A stretch of 64,000 nucleotides of DNA from Prochlorococcus marinus str. MIT 1214 (GCF_027359355.1 NZ_CP114777.1:1550001-1614000), one strand, 5' to 3'. Positions 39,577-48,749 are shown, counted from the first letter of the stretch. Made by a program: numbers and translations. Notes: generated by a model not told the origin, from the sequence alone.

Positions 39577-40687
39577 TTGCAAGACCTGACAGATTTCAAA
39601 AGAGACCTTTCTGTATTGACTGCTCGCCTGGGTACAGCCCAGGATTGTCTTTGACGAACCTGCATTGCTAGCCAGAAAAAAGGACTTAGAGCAAGTTGCA
39701 TCGCAACCTGAATTTTGGAACGATCCCCAAAATGCACAAAAACAGATGCGTCAACTTGATGATGTTAAAGCAGAGTTAGAAAAACTCATTACATGGAGAG
39801 GTGCTATTGAGGACGCAAATCTTTCGTTAGAGCTGTATGAGTTAGACCCTGATGATGAAATGCTTGCGGAGGCTCACCATGGACTTGAGAAATTAAAGCA
39901 AGAACTTGAACGTTGGGAGATGGAGCGTCTCTTGAGTGGCACCTATGATAAGGAGGGTGCAGTTCTCTCAATTAATGCTGGTGCTGGCGGAACTGATGCC
40001 CAAGATTGGGCCCAAATGCTTCTACGGATGTATACCCGTTGGGCTGAAAACAATGGTATGAAAGTAATTATTAATGAACTTTCTGAGGGAGAGGAAGCGG
40101 GAATCAAAAGTGTCACCATCGAGATAGAGGGTGTATACGCATATGGTTTTTTACAAAATGAAAAAGGGACCCATCGTTTAGTCAGAATTTCCCCTTTTAA
40201 TGCAAATGGAAAGCGACAAACCAGTTTTGCTGGAGTTGAAGTCATGCCTAAACTTGATGAAGAGGTTGAGCTTGAAATCCCTGAAAAAGATTTAGAAATC
40301 ACGACAAGTCGCTCAGGTGGTGCAGGAGGACAAAATGTAAATAAAGTTGAGACTGCAGTTCGGATTCTTCATGTGCCTACAGGTATTGCTGTTCGATGTA
40401 CACAAGAAAGATCTCAGCTTCAAAATAAAGACAAAGCAATGGCTCTACTAAAATCAAAATTGATGGTAATAGCAGTAGAGCAAAGGGCTGCAGAGATTGC
40501 AGATATTCGAGGGGATATTGTTGAGGCTGCGTGGGGCAATCAAATTAGAAATTATGTTTTTCACCCGTACCAAATGGTCAAAGACTTACGTACTGAACAA
40601 GAGACAACAGATGTAGATTCAGTAATGAATGGGGAAATAGATATTTTTATTCAGTCTCTTTTAAGGCAAAATATTGAAGAATCATAA
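39577..40687 (+). CDS. prfB: Peptide chain release factor 2 with programmed +1 frameshift
   Basis: RF2 ends translation at UGA and UAA. The first 25 codons (start TTG 39577, [10 protein letters not shown]...) end with CTT TGA C at 39649-39655; ribosomes must shift +1 at CTT so that reading continues GAC GAA CCT into the long frame. This is the classical RF2 autoregulatory site: low RF2 lets the shift happen. An SD-like AGGA lies 6-9 bases before the slip codon. The downstream part has the GGQ catalytic motif in [18 protein letters not shown] and an SPF-like tripeptide in [10 protein letters not shown]. An in-frame ATG at 39538 is an alternative start. It is divergent from grxC. Confidence 0.96.
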
Positions 40688-40698
40688 ATCAACTGGAT

Positions 40699-40890
40699 AT
40701 GAATAATAAAATTATTTCTGATGACGGCACCAAGAAAGCAACCCGACCTCCAAGTTTTGTCAAACTTGCGATGAAAAATATGGTTCGAAAAGGTAGTCAA
40801 AGCCTTTCTCACTTTGGTTTAACAGCTTTGGGTTTCCTTGGATTTATTCTTTTAGTTGCTGTTCTTGGAAAACCTCATATCCCTCAATAA
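40699..40890 (+). CDS. DUF3285 family small membrane protein
   Basis: A 63-residue protein of the cyanobacterial DUF3285 type: a basic N-terminal half (PSFVKLAMKNMVRKGSQSL, about 18-36) followed by one hydrophobic helix (LTALGFLGFILLVAVLG) near the end. It would be a single-pass membrane protein with a positively charged cytoplasmic end. It starts 11 bases after prfB and precedes ybeY by 4 bases, so the row prfB-DUF3285-ybeY-dgkA-trpG looks like one transcript. Function unknown. Confidence 0.82.
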   Translation: MNNKIISDDGTKKATRPPSFVKLAMKNMVRKGSQSLSHFGLTALGFLGFILLVAVLGKPHIPQ

Positions 40891-40894
40891 CTTT

Positions 40895-41449
40895 ATGGAG
40901 AATTTTTCGACTAGCTCTTCTAAATTAGATGTTGACCTTTCTTTTACACCCTTCCCGGTTCAAGATTTAGATGTCTGTGTGAACAGTGAGTCTTTGGAGT
41001 TGATGAAAAATCCAAGTCAATGGATTGAGGAAATAGGAAGCTGGATTAGATTCATACAAGTAAATTCAGTATATAAGTGTCCGGAAATAGTCCTAAATGC
41101 GTCTCAATTTAGCTTGGGGTTGGAATTAACTAATGATAAGAAAATTTTTGATTTGAATCATGTCTGGCTTGGGCAATCAAAAAGTACTGATGTGCTGTCA
41201 TTCCCCATAATTGATGAGACATTTTTTGGTGTCAGTAATGAATGTATCGAATTGGGTGACATAGTTATCTCAGTCCCGACAGCAATCAGGCAAGCCAAAG
41301 ATAATAATGCTGATTTATTTAGAGAACTAAGATGGCTTGCTACTCATGGTCTCTTACACCTTTTGGGTTGGGACCATAGCGATGAAGAGAGCCTTAATAA
41401 AATGCTTTTGATTCAAGAGCAACTTCTTGATATTAGAGGTATTCTTTAA
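40895..41449 (+). CDS. ybeY: Endoribonuclease YbeY (rRNA maturation factor)
   Basis: YbeY is a zinc endoribonuclease for 16S rRNA 3'-end maturation and ribosome quality control. The metal site HGLLHLLGWDH (about residues 147-157) is present, as is the TDVLSFPI block before it. The open frame reaches back to 40856, which would overlap the DUF3285 gene; ATG 40895 is preferred and gives 184 residues. The N-terminal 40 residues are a lineage-specific extension. It is followed by dgkA after 25 bases, the usual ybeY-dgkA order. Confidence 0.95.
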   Translation: MENFSTSSSKLDVDLSFTPFPVQDLDVCVNSESLELMKNPSQWIEEIGSWIRFIQVNSVYKCPEIVLNASQFSLGLELTNDKKIFDLNHVWLGQSKSTDVLSFPIIDETFFGVSNECIELGDIVISVPTAIRQAKDNNADLFRELRWLATHGLLHLLGWDHSDEESLNKMLLIQEQLLDIRGIL

Positions 41450-41474
41450 AATAAAGAGTTGAAGATTCAAAAAT

Positions 41475-41933
41475 ATGGTTCCTGAGATATCCAATGACTC
41501 TGAGAGAGAAATTAGGGACATGTCTAAAACTCTTCAAAGACCCAATAAAAGATCATCGTGGAAGATAGCTAAAGATTTACCAACTAGCTTTTTATATGCA
41601 GCTAAAGGCTTGAAATATGCTTTCTCCACCCAGAGAAATTTTCGGATTCATGTTGGTTTTGCATTGGGTGCGTTTGGGTTAAGCTTGTTTTTAGGCCTTA
41701 ATAAAAGTGATTTAGCAATAATGGCCCTTACAGCCACTAGTGTGTTAGTTGTTGAATTGCTTAATACAGCGATTGAATCTGTTGTTGATTTGGCCATTGG
41801 GAAACGATTTCATCCTCTCGCTCAAATTGCTAAAGATTGTTCGGCTGGGGCAGTTTTATTAGCTTCAATCAGTTCGGTGCTGATTGCTGTTTTATTATTA
41901 TTTCCTCCATTACTTAAACAGTTAGTAATTTAA
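41475..41933 (+). CDS. dgkA: Diacylglycerol/undecaprenol kinase
   Basis: A 152-residue DgkA-family integral membrane kinase. After a basic N-terminal stretch, three helices follow, with conserved Glu and Asn in VVELLNTAIESVVDLA (about 93-108) and the AKDCSAGAVLL motif (about 122-132). In Gram-positive bacteria this group phosphorylates undecaprenol, which is the likelier role next to cell-wall functions, but diacylglycerol remains possible. The ATG at 41475 is used; ATG 41520 would drop the charged N-terminus. Confidence 0.92.
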   Translation: MVPEISNDSEREIRDMSKTLQRPNKRSSWKIAKDLPTSFLYAAKGLKYAFSTQRNFRIHVGFALGAFGLSLFLGLNKSDLAIMALTATSVLVVELLNTAIESVVDLAIGKRFHPLAQIAKDCSAGAVLLASISSVLIAVLLLFPPLLKQLVI

Positions 41934-41946
41934 TGGCTTAAAAATT

Positions 41947-42543
41947 ATGTTTTTGGTGATCGACAATTATGACAGTTTCACTTATAACCTCGTTCAATAT
42001 TTGGGCGAATTAGCTTCTCAGCATCCTATTGCATCAGAAGTAAGAGTCGAACGTAATGATGCTCTGACGATCAGTGAGATTAAAGATTTAAATCCTGATG
42101 CGATTTTGTTATCTCCTGGTCCAGGAGACCCGAATCAATCTGGAGTTTGTCTGGATATTTTATCTGAGCTATCAATTGAAATACCAACTCTTGGTGTTTG
42201 TCTTGGTCATCAAGCTATTACTCAAGCGTTTGGTGGGAAAATAATCAGAGCTAATGAATTAATGCATGGTAAAACATCTAATGTTTTGCATAGAGGTACT
42301 GGAATATTTAAAGATTTGCCGAATCCCTTAGTGGCAACTAGATACCATAGCTTAATTGCGGAGAGAGAGGGATTCCCAGAATGCTTAGAGGTTATAGCCT
42401 GGCTAGAGGATGAAACAATTATGGGAATAACTCATAAAGATTATCCGCATATATACGGGGTACAATTTCATCCTGAGAGTGTATTGACCGAATCTGGTCA
42501 TAAATTACTCTCCAATTTCTTGGATATAGCAGACGCTACCTAG
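41947..42543 (+). CDS. trpG: Anthranilate/4-amino-4-deoxychorismate synthase glutaminase subunit
   Basis: A 198-residue type 1 glutamine amidotransferase that hands ammonia to the chorismate-binding subunit. The oxyanion strand LLSPGPGDPNQSG (about 56-68), the catalytic Cys in LGVCLGHQAI (about 78-87) and the His-Glu pair in YGVQFHPESVLTE are intact. Whether it serves tryptophan, folate or both (amphibolic, as in several cyanobacteria) cannot be told from sequence. It is the last gene of the prfB-to-trpG row and is followed by hisC on the other strand. Confidence 0.93.
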   Translation: MFLVIDNYDSFTYNLVQYLGELASQHPIASEVRVERNDALTISEIKDLNPDAILLSPGPGDPNQSGVCLDILSELSIEIPTLGVCLGHQAITQAFGGKIIRANELMHGKTSNVLHRGTGIFKDLPNPLVATRYHSLIAEREGFPECLEVIAWLEDETIMGITHKDYPHIYGVQFHPESVLTESGHKLLSNFLDIADAT

Positions 42544-42582
42544 TTAATCTCAAGTTATATCGACGTTATAAATTAGTCTAAA

Positions 42583-43698
42583 CTACATTTCATCGACAAT
42601 CTTGAAAGCTGACCAGAATCTTTTCATCTGCTCAATTGTTCCAATACTCACTCTAATAGAGCCTTTTAGATTTTCTTTCTTATCCATATTTCTAATGAGA
42701 ATTCCAGATGTCTTTAACTTTTGCTCAACTTGTTTTGGGTTTGATTTTGGCCAAAGTAGAAAATAGTTTCCTCCATCAATATGATGCTTAACATGGTACT
42801 TCTGGAATTGATCTTTGATCCAAGTACGAGCCTCAAGTACTGCGTTTACATACGAATCAATATAGGAGTGATCTTTAAGTGCTGCAAAAGCAGCAATGAC
42901 AGCAAAGCTGTTGACGTCATAAGGACCAGTCACTCTATTCACTATATTAATTACTTTAGAATGACCAATAGCAAATCCAATTCTTAAACTTGCCAAACCG
43001 GCAGTTTTAGAAAGCGATCTTAATATAACAAGATTAGGTGTATTTTGGAAATTCACAAATGGCAGAACACTATCACCTGTAAATGCCTCATAAAGTTCAT
43101 CGACAACAACTAGTGTTTTAGATGAAAGTTTGCTGATCTCTATAATTCTTTCTGGGCTTAATCTTGTTCCAGTGGGGTTATTCGGGTTGCAGATGAGTAA
43201 AATTTTTGGATTATTTTGTGTAATGAATTCGCAAATACTATCAAATGGATATTGAAAATCTTTCCCCTCATAAGGTATTGCGTTGATTTGCATTCCTCGC
43301 ATTTGTGCGCAAGGAGTATAATATCCAAAAGTAGGCGATGTTGTTAGCATTAGATCATCAGAATCGCCATAGGCATGAAAAATAGCATTTATTGCTGCAT
43401 CTACTCCATTAAAAATACCAACTTCAGATGAGTTTATATTCACGCTTGAATTTTGTTTAATTAGAGTTTCTACTACTTTTTCTTTTAAACCAGAGTATTC
43501 AGGATAAATAGAGATTTCATCTCTGCTTATTTCTCTGAGAGATTTAATTACTAGTGGGCTTGGTCCAATGGTGTTTTCATTAAAGTCTAGTCTTAGTAAA
43601 TTTCGTCTTCCTTCCAGTGGTGCAGAATATGGCTGTAAATCTTCGATATCTTTCCTGGGATTGGGTAGATCAACAAATGAATTTTCTGTTTTTTCCAT
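42583..43698 (-). CDS. hisC: Histidinol-phosphate aminotransferase
   Basis: A 371-residue class I/II PLP aminotransferase of the HisC group. It shows LDFNENTIGPSPLVIKSLRE at the start, the FGYYTPC loop, ILLICNPNNPTGTRLSPE (Asn-binding PLP), VVVDELYEAF (Asp) and SKTAGLASLRIGFAIG with the PLP lysine. The gene begins on the last base of argS (43698), implying coupling. It is a plausible histidine-pathway enzyme, but HisC-like paralogues with other substrates exist. Confidence 0.88.
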   Translation of the reverse strand: MEKTENSFVDLPNPRKDIEDLQPYSAPLEGRRNLLRLDFNENTIGPSPLVIKSLREISRDEISIYPEYSGLKEKVVETLIKQNSSVNINSSEVGIFNGVDAAINAIFHAYGDSDDLMLTTSPTFGYYTPCAQMRGMQINAIPYEGKDFQYPFDSICEFITQNNPKILLICNPNNPTGTRLSPERIIEISKLSSKTLVVVDELYEAFTGDSVLPFVNFQNTPNLVILRSLSKTAGLASLRIGFAIGHSKVINIVNRVTGPYDVNSFAVIAAFAALKDHSYIDSYVNAVLEARTWIKDQFQKYHVKHHIDGGNYFLLWPKSNPKQVEQKLKTSGILIRNMDKKENLKGSIRVSIGTIEQMKRFWSAFKIVDEM

Positions 43699-45521
43699 TA
43701 CATTCTTTCCAGAGTAGGGATGCCTAACAAACTCATTCCCAGTTTAAGTGTATCTGCAGTAATAGAGCATAAAGCAAGTCTACTGGTCCTTGCAGGCTCA
43801 CTTGCTTTTAAAATAGGAACTTGATCATAGAATCTGTTAAAAATCTGACTTAATTCAAATAAATACGCGCAGAGACGATTAGGAAGCAGTTCTTTTTCGA
43901 CTTCAGCGATAATACAATCAAGTTGCAATAGCTTGCGAATCAAGGCCCATTCTTGTGGTTCATTGAACTGAATATTCTGACTTGATACATTTAAATCTCC
44001 ACCATTGCGCGATATTCCAGCTATTCGTACCAATGCATAAAGTAAATATGGTGCTGTATTCCCCTGCAAAGAGAGCATCTTATCAAAACTAAATTGGTAA
44101 TTCGAAACTCTATTTTGACTTAGATCCGCATACTTGATGGCTGCAATCCCTACAGTCGTAGAAACTTTATCTATAAAACTTTTATTTTCGGATCTGCTTT
44201 CAGTGTTGAGACGATCTTCAAGATCTGCTCTTGCTCGTTGAATTGCTTCATCCAGAAGGTCTACTAATCTAATTGTTTCTCCTGAACGAGTTTTTAACTT
44301 CTTACCATCTTCTCCTTGCACAAGACCAAAGGGAACATGCTCAATTTGACAATCTGCAGGAATCCAATTTGCAAGCTTTGCAATTTGAAAAACCCCAGAG
44401 AAATGTGAAGCTTGACCAGCATCTGTGACATAAATCAACCGGAAAGCTCCATCTCCATGCGGAGGAGTCGTTAATCTATATTTTATCGCTGCCAAGTCAG
44501 TGGTTGCATAATTAAAACCTCCGTCACTTTTTTGAATAATTATTGGTTGAGGTTTCCCGTCTTTCCCAACTACGCCATTAAGAAAAATACATTGAGCTCC
44601 TTGATCATTTATTAGTAAATTTTTATTTTTTAAATCATTAATAACCTCTACTAAAAATTTGTTATAAAATGATTCACCTCTTTCAGTCAGTTTGATATCA
44701 AGTCGATCGTAGATCTTTTGAAACTCTTTTCTAGATTGTTTGCAGAGTAATTCCCACGCAATTAGACTTTCTTGGTCACCTGCTTGTAAATTAACAACCT
44801 CATTTCTGGATTTACTTTGAAAGATTTGATCTTCATCAAATCTCTTTTTTGCTTGACGATAGAAATTCACGAGATCGCTTATTTCCACTGCATCTTTTGT
44901 ATGGAGTGCCTCTGGTAAAACCTCTTTCAGATGAGTGATGAGCATGCCAAATTGTGTACCCCAATCCCCCACATGATTGAGTCGTAAGACTTCATAACCA
45001 CGGAATTCAAGTACACGTGCTAATGAGTCTCCAATAATTGTTGATCGTAAGTGCCCAACATGCATTTCTTTCGCAATGTTTGGACTGGAAAAATCAATAA
45101 TCACGCGGTTATTGTTTTTCCCCTCTTCTATTTTTTCACTTCTGAATTTTTTTAGAGGCACTCCCAATCTTTTATCATTTAGACGAAAATGGATTTCCGA
45201 TATAAGTGTTTTTGAATTTATAGATAGGTTTATAAAACCTGGACCTGCAATAAGTGGTGGATTGCATATTTGAACAAAATCATTATCTTTTTGTAGTTGA
45301 TCAGCTATTTGTTGTGCAATTTCTCGAGGAGCTTGTTTTAGTTCTTTTGCCAGTGATAAAGCACAATTTATCTGAAAATCTCCAAATTCCGGCTTGGATG
45401 CGGGGACTAAATTAGAACCTGTAAGTATTGAAGAAGTTTTTGAACTGCGATCCTCTTTTGGGAATACTTTGATGAAAGCTCTATTAAGGGCTTCTTCTAA
45501 TCTGGCGGATATTTCAATCAT
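43698..45521 (-). CDS. argS: Arginyl-tRNA synthetase
   Basis: A 607-residue class I synthetase. The HIGH-type motif is HVGH in [18 protein letters not shown], and a second-half [12 protein letters not shown] takes the KMSKS position, as is usual in arginine enzymes. The N-terminal additional domain (about 1-110) with [18 protein letters not shown] and the C-terminal anticodon-binding helices ending in [10 protein letters not shown] are intact. It shares its terminal base with the hisC start. nadC lies upstream after 76 bases. Confidence 0.97.
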   Translation of the reverse strand: MIEISARLEEALNRAFIKVFPKEDRSSKTSSILTGSNLVPASKPEFGDFQINCALSLAKELKQAPREIAQQIADQLQKDNDFVQICNPPLIAGPGFINLSINSKTLISEIHFRLNDKRLGVPLKKFRSEKIEEGKNNNRVIIDFSSPNIAKEMHVGHLRSTIIGDSLARVLEFRGYEVLRLNHVGDWGTQFGMLITHLKEVLPEALHTKDAVEISDLVNFYRQAKKRFDEDQIFQSKSRNEVVNLQAGDQESLIAWELLCKQSRKEFQKIYDRLDIKLTERGESFYNKFLVEVINDLKNKNLLINDQGAQCIFLNGVVGKDGKPQPIIIQKSDGGFNYATTDLAAIKYRLTTPPHGDGAFRLIYVTDAGQASHFSGVFQIAKLANWIPADCQIEHVPFGLVQGEDGKKLKTRSGETIRLVDLLDEAIQRARADLEDRLNTESRSENKSFIDKVSTTVGIAAIKYADLSQNRVSNYQFSFDKMLSLQGNTAPYLLYALVRIAGISRNGGDLNVSSQNIQFNEPQEWALIRKLLQLDCIIAEVEKELLPNRLCAYLFELSQIFNRFYDQVPILKASEPARTSRLALCSITADTLKLGMSLLGIPTLERM

Positions 45522-45597
45522 GATGTTTATGGTTAGGTAGATACTTTTAAGATTTTTTTGTTTTTAGGATGTTGCCAGAAAACTGTTTTTTCATCGT

Positions 45598-46461
45598 TTA
45601 GTCAAAGCGCATACTGAAATCTATCCATTTGCTTTTAGTCATTGGAGCACTAGTTGAGATTAGATCAATACCTGTGAAAACATAATCTGACAAATTATTT
45701 GGGTTGATTCCAGAAACTTCAATAACAATATTTTGTGAGACGTATTTGGAATTACTAATTTTTGAAAGTTGACGTAACTCTGGAACTAATTTCTCTATGG
45801 TTTGAACAGACATTTCATCAAGTAAAATCCCATCAGCGCCTGCCTCTACAGCTTCTTTAGCTTGTGAGGGAGTTTCTGCTTCGACTATTATTTTTTTTGT
45901 CCATGGAAGAGTATTTTTTAAGATTTTGATACTCTCGCTAATCCCCTGAGACCATTCAATATGATTCTCTTTCAACATGGCAGCATCATCCAACCCAAGT
46001 CTATGATTAATTCCGCCACCACAATGAAAAGCATATTTTTCGAATATTCGTAGACCTGGAGTCGTTTTACGTGTGTCTGCTAACTTAACATTGGATCCTG
46101 ATAGTTTAGTTACCAGTAAAGCTGTCGATGTAGCAATGCCAGAAAGATGCATGGCTACATTAAGAGTTACTCTCTCTCCTGCTACTAAGGAAGAGGATGA
46201 TCCTTTTAATTCTAGGAGTTTTTGGTTCTTTTCAAACTTTTGACCATCCTCTAATAGAAGTTGAATATCAACTTGGGGATCAATTTTTTTAAATATTAGT
46301 TTGACAAGATCTCCACCACAAAAAGTGCCATCCTCTTTTGCAATCCAATGAGCTGATGCACTGCTGTCGTTGAGGACAGATCTTGTGAGGTCTCCATCAC
46401 CAAGATCTTCCTCAATCCAGGTATCTAATATTTTATGTAGCTTTGGTGAGCGAAGATCCAC
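45598..46461 (-). CDS. nadC: Nicotinate-nucleotide pyrophosphorylase (carboxylating)
   Basis: NadC makes nicotinate mononucleotide from quinolinate and PRPP in de novo NAD synthesis. The 287-residue protein has EEDLGDGDLTR near the start, KLADTRKTTPGLRIFEKYAF (about 130-149) with the GGGINHR loop, and the glycine-rich EVSGINPNNLSDY. It follows mnmE on the same strand but the spacer is about 308 bases, so it probably has its own promoter there. Confidence 0.96.
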   Translation of the reverse strand: MDLRSPKLHKILDTWIEEDLGDGDLTRSVLNDSSASAHWIAKEDGTFCGGDLVKLIFKKIDPQVDIQLLLEDGQKFEKNQKLLELKGSSSSLVAGERVTLNVAMHLSGIATSTALLVTKLSGSNVKLADTRKTTPGLRIFEKYAFHCGGGINHRLGLDDAAMLKENHIEWSQGISESIKILKNTLPWTKKIIVEAETPSQAKEAVEAGADGILLDEMSVQTIEKLVPELRQLSKISNSKYVSQNIVIEVSGINPNNLSDYVFTGIDLISTSAPMTKSKWIDFSMRFD

Positions 46462-46550
46462 AATACAACAAATACATTCATCACTATAACAATCCTGAAA
46501 GCAGTTATAAAAAATATTTTTTTCTATTTTTTAAATTTCATCTAATATCT

Positions 46551-46574
46551 TTTTCTTAAATATATTTAAGAAAA
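46551..46574. repeat. Perfect 24-bp AT-rich palindrome upstream of nadC
   Basis: TTTTCTTAAATA at 46551-46562 is followed directly by its reverse complement TATTTAAGAAAA at 46563-46574. Position is 90 bases upstream of the nadC start and 196 bases after the mnmE stop. It could be an operator for a dimeric regulator or a weak bidirectional terminator; sequence alone does not decide. Confidence 0.65.
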
Positions 46575-46644
46575 TAGAAATTTTTTAATATTTTTTCTTT
46601 CTGATATGTTACGCATATGCTTTAATTAGCTTACTCTCGACTGT

Positions 46645-46749
46645 TTGGATCAAGTGGACGTAGTTCATAGTGTGAATATTATGGTTGCTCTATTGATTGG
46701 AGGAGTTTGCTATTACTTATATTATATTTTTACAATCGACAATAACTAG
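46645..46749 (+). CDS. Possible small single-pass membrane protein
   Basis: A short frame from TTG 46645 (GTG 46654 and ATG 46681 are also in frame) to TAG 46747-46749 encodes at most 34 residues, with a hydrophobic core VNIMVALLIGGVCYYLYYIF and a polar end TIDNN. The composition suits a one-helix thylakoid or plasma-membrane miniprotein. I do not recognise it as PetM, PetN, Psb30 or another known small photosystem subunit, and it lacks an obvious ribosome-binding site. Treat it as a candidate only. Confidence 0.35.
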   Translation: MDQVDVVHSVNIMVALLIGGVCYYLYYIFTIDNN

Positions 46750-46769
46750 ACGAAAAAAAAATTGCTTGA

Positions 46770-48164
46770 TTATTTGCCAATACAGAATTTTGAAAATATA
46801 TTATCAAGTAAGCTTTCAGTTAAATCCTCTCCTGTTAGTTCTCCTAAATAATTAATAGCTTGTCTTAAATCGATCGTCCAGAAATCCCATGGTAGCTTTT
46901 CATCAAAAACTTTATTAATATTTTCCAGGGATTCCAAAGTTGACTTAGCTAGATCAAGTTGTCTTTCATTTAGAGCAATATCGAATCCATGCATTTGATC
47001 AGAACCACATATTTTTAGTAGGTAATTAATTAGATCGTCTTCTCCATTTCCGGTTTTTGCACTTATAATAACAAGATTTTCTTTTTCTAATATATATTTT
47101 GGAACTTTTTCAAAAGATTGATTATTCTTTAAATCAGATTTATTGCCTACAATCAAAAGTGGAATATTTAAGGGTAATTGTTTTAGTATTGATTCATCCT
47201 GGCTATTCCAACCGTTTGAATAATCAAAGATTAATATGATGAGATCAGCTTGAAATAAAGTTTTTTTAGTTCTTGAAATACCAATTTTTTCGATGATATT
47301 TGTAGTCTCTCTTAGACCTGCTGTATCAATAAAAGTTATTGGTATTCCCTCTAAAACAATCTCACTTTCCAAAAGGTCTCTAGTAGTTCCAGGTAGGTCA
47401 GTCACAATGGCTTTTTCTTGCTTGGAAAGCCTATTAAGTAAGGAGCTTTTCCCTACATTAGGTTTCCCGGTCAGTGCAACTTTTAAGCCAGAACGAACCC
47501 AAGATCCTCTTTTAGCATTATCAATTAGTTCGTTAAGATCTTTTTGGATTGCGATAATTTTATTCTTTACCTGTGTTTCATCTAAAATTGGAAGGTCTTC
47601 TTCAAAATCTAGTCTTGCTTCGATTTCCGTGAGTTCTTCTATCAATCGATTCCGGATTAAAAGCATCGTAGTTTGAATATTTCCTTCAATTCCTTTAATA
47701 GCGAGCTCTGCTGCTTTTCTACTTCTTGCTGCGACTAATTCGCTAATTGATTCTGCTTGAGTCAGGCTTATACGACCATTCAGTACTGCTCGTTGACTAA
47801 ATTCACCTGGTTCTGCTCTTCGAACGCTTGGCATATCCAGTATTCTTTCCAGGATCCTCTGGACTGCAATAATTCCACCATGGCAATGAATTTCCACCAC
47901 ATCTTCACCTGTAAAGCTTCGTGGACCTTTCATTATCAGTATTAATACTTCATCGATATATATTTTTTGATTTGTTTCGGTTACATGTCCGTATAGCACT
48001 TTGTGAGTGGCCCAATCGTGCATTCCAGGGATATGAACAATATTTTGAGTTATCTCAATTGCTGAGGAGCCCGAGATCCTAATGACAGCGATGCTTCCTT
48101 GGCCGGGAGAAACGGCAGTTGCAATTGCAGCAATAGTATCTTCAGTAGGGGAAAACGAATTCAT
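46770..48164 (-). CDS. mnmE: tRNA modification GTPase MnmE
   Basis: MnmE (TrmE), with MnmG, installs the cmnm5 group on wobble uridine of tRNAs. The 464-residue protein has the N-terminal folate-binding domain (DTIAAIATAVSPGQGSIAVI), the G1 loop GKPNVGKSSLLNRL (about 225-238), DLPGTTRDLLE, DTAGLRE and NKSD of the G domain, and the family's C-terminal CIGK with its required Cys. Length is typical. It is divergent from the DUF2062 gene over 71 bases. Confidence 0.97.
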   Translation of the reverse strand: MNSFSPTEDTIAAIATAVSPGQGSIAVIRISGSSAIEITQNIVHIPGMHDWATHKVLYGHVTETNQKIYIDEVLILIMKGPRSFTGEDVVEIHCHGGIIAVQRILERILDMPSVRRAEPGEFSQRAVLNGRISLTQAESISELVAARSRKAAELAIKGIEGNIQTTMLLIRNRLIEELTEIEARLDFEEDLPILDETQVKNKIIAIQKDLNELIDNAKRGSWVRSGLKVALTGKPNVGKSSLLNRLSKQEKAIVTDLPGTTRDLLESEIVLEGIPITFIDTAGLRETTNIIEKIGISRTKKTLFQADLIILIFDYSNGWNSQDESILKQLPLNIPLLIVGNKSDLKNNQSFEKVPKYILEKENLVIISAKTGNGEDDLINYLLKICGSDQMHGFDIALNERQLDLAKSTLESLENINKVFDEKLPWDFWTIDLRQAINYLGELTGEDLTESLLDNIFSKFCIGK

Positions 48165-48235
48165 TAATCAATAATCACGCAATCTTCACTAAGATCAAAT
48201 CTAGTTTTCTTTTTTATGACCAAGATTTTTAAAAT

Positions 48236-48691
48236 ATGAAAAAAATCTTTCTAAATCTAATACAAAGAATTCGTAAATTTATCTCTTGGCTGTGGAAACA
48301 AGAAGGTTCTCCGTCTCAAAGAGCATTAGGGTTGGGCGTGGGGATATTTAGTGGTTGTTTCCCATTCTTTGGCTTGCAAACCTTGATGGGTGTTTTTTTA
48401 GCAAAAATTTTTAGGGGAAATAGTATTTTGGCGGCTGTTGGTACCTGGATTAGTAACCCATTTACTTATGTTCCTCTTTATTATTTTAATTATAGAGTAG
48501 GCTCTTTAATACTTAACAAAGAAAAAAATATAGTTGATTTTAGTCATATAACTACTAACCAATTGTGGTCTCAAGGTTGGTACTTAAGTTCTCGACTGAT
48601 AATTGGCTCGATATGTATGGGTCTTTTGGCTGGAATCGTTGGTGGACTTGGTTTGTATTTTTTACTCAAAAAACTTTCTAATAAAATTTAA
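48236..48691 (+). CDS. DUF2062 family membrane protein
   Basis: A 151-residue protein with two or three hydrophobic segments and the DUF2062 hallmark ALGLGVGIFSGCFPFFGLQT (about 31-50), then GTWISNPFTYVPLYYFNYRVG. A basic N-terminus (MKKIFLNLIQRIRK) would face the cytoplasm. Function is unknown. It is followed by a 12-bp hairpin and then spoT on the opposite strand. Confidence 0.85.
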   Translation: MKKIFLNLIQRIRKFISWLWKQEGSPSQRALGLGVGIFSGCFPFFGLQTLMGVFLAKIFRGNSILAAVGTWISNPFTYVPLYYFNYRVGSLILNKEKNIVDFSHITTNQLWSQGWYLSSRLIIGSICMGLLAGIVGGLGLYFLLKKLSNKI

Positions 48692-48718
48692 ATTTATATA
48701 TTAGATATCATTCAGTTG

Positions 48719-48747
48719 TTATAAATAATCTTTCGGATTATTTATAA
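48719..48747. terminator. Putative bidirectional terminator hairpin between DUF2062 gene and spoT
   Basis: TTATAAATAATC at 48719-48730, a five-base loop TTTCG, then GATTATTTATAA at 48736-48747: a perfect 12-bp stem lying exactly between two convergent genes. The stem is AT-rich and lacks a long T-tract, so it could work weakly in either direction. The UUCG-containing loop would stabilise it in RNA. Confidence 0.55.
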
Positions 48748-48749
48748 GG

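Larger units (their letters stand above)
46462..46769. other. 308-base intergenic region between nadC and mnmE
   Basis: This very AT-rich stretch lies upstream of nadC and downstream of mnmE, both on the minus strand. It holds a perfect 24-bp palindrome (46551-46574), two further imperfect inverted arms around it, and a possible small plus-strand ORF (46645-46749). I see no tRNA or strong terminator with GC-rich stem. It should contain the nadC promoter. Confidence 0.6.

Noticed and set aside
39943-40302. 119-codon minus-strand ORF inside prfB
   Set aside because: Antisense shadow rich in Ser/Pro from the opposite coding strand.
40856-40894. Extension of YbeY overlapping the DUF3285 gene
   Set aside because: Shadow of the coding region; ATG 40895 is adequate.
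44280-44310. ArgS lacking canonical KMSKS
   Set aside because: Loss of a canonical KMSKS is common in arginyl-tRNA synthetases, so it is not an anomaly.
47293-47676. 127-codon plus-strand ORF inside mnmE
   Set aside because: Antisense shadow of a well-supported gene, no family resemblance.
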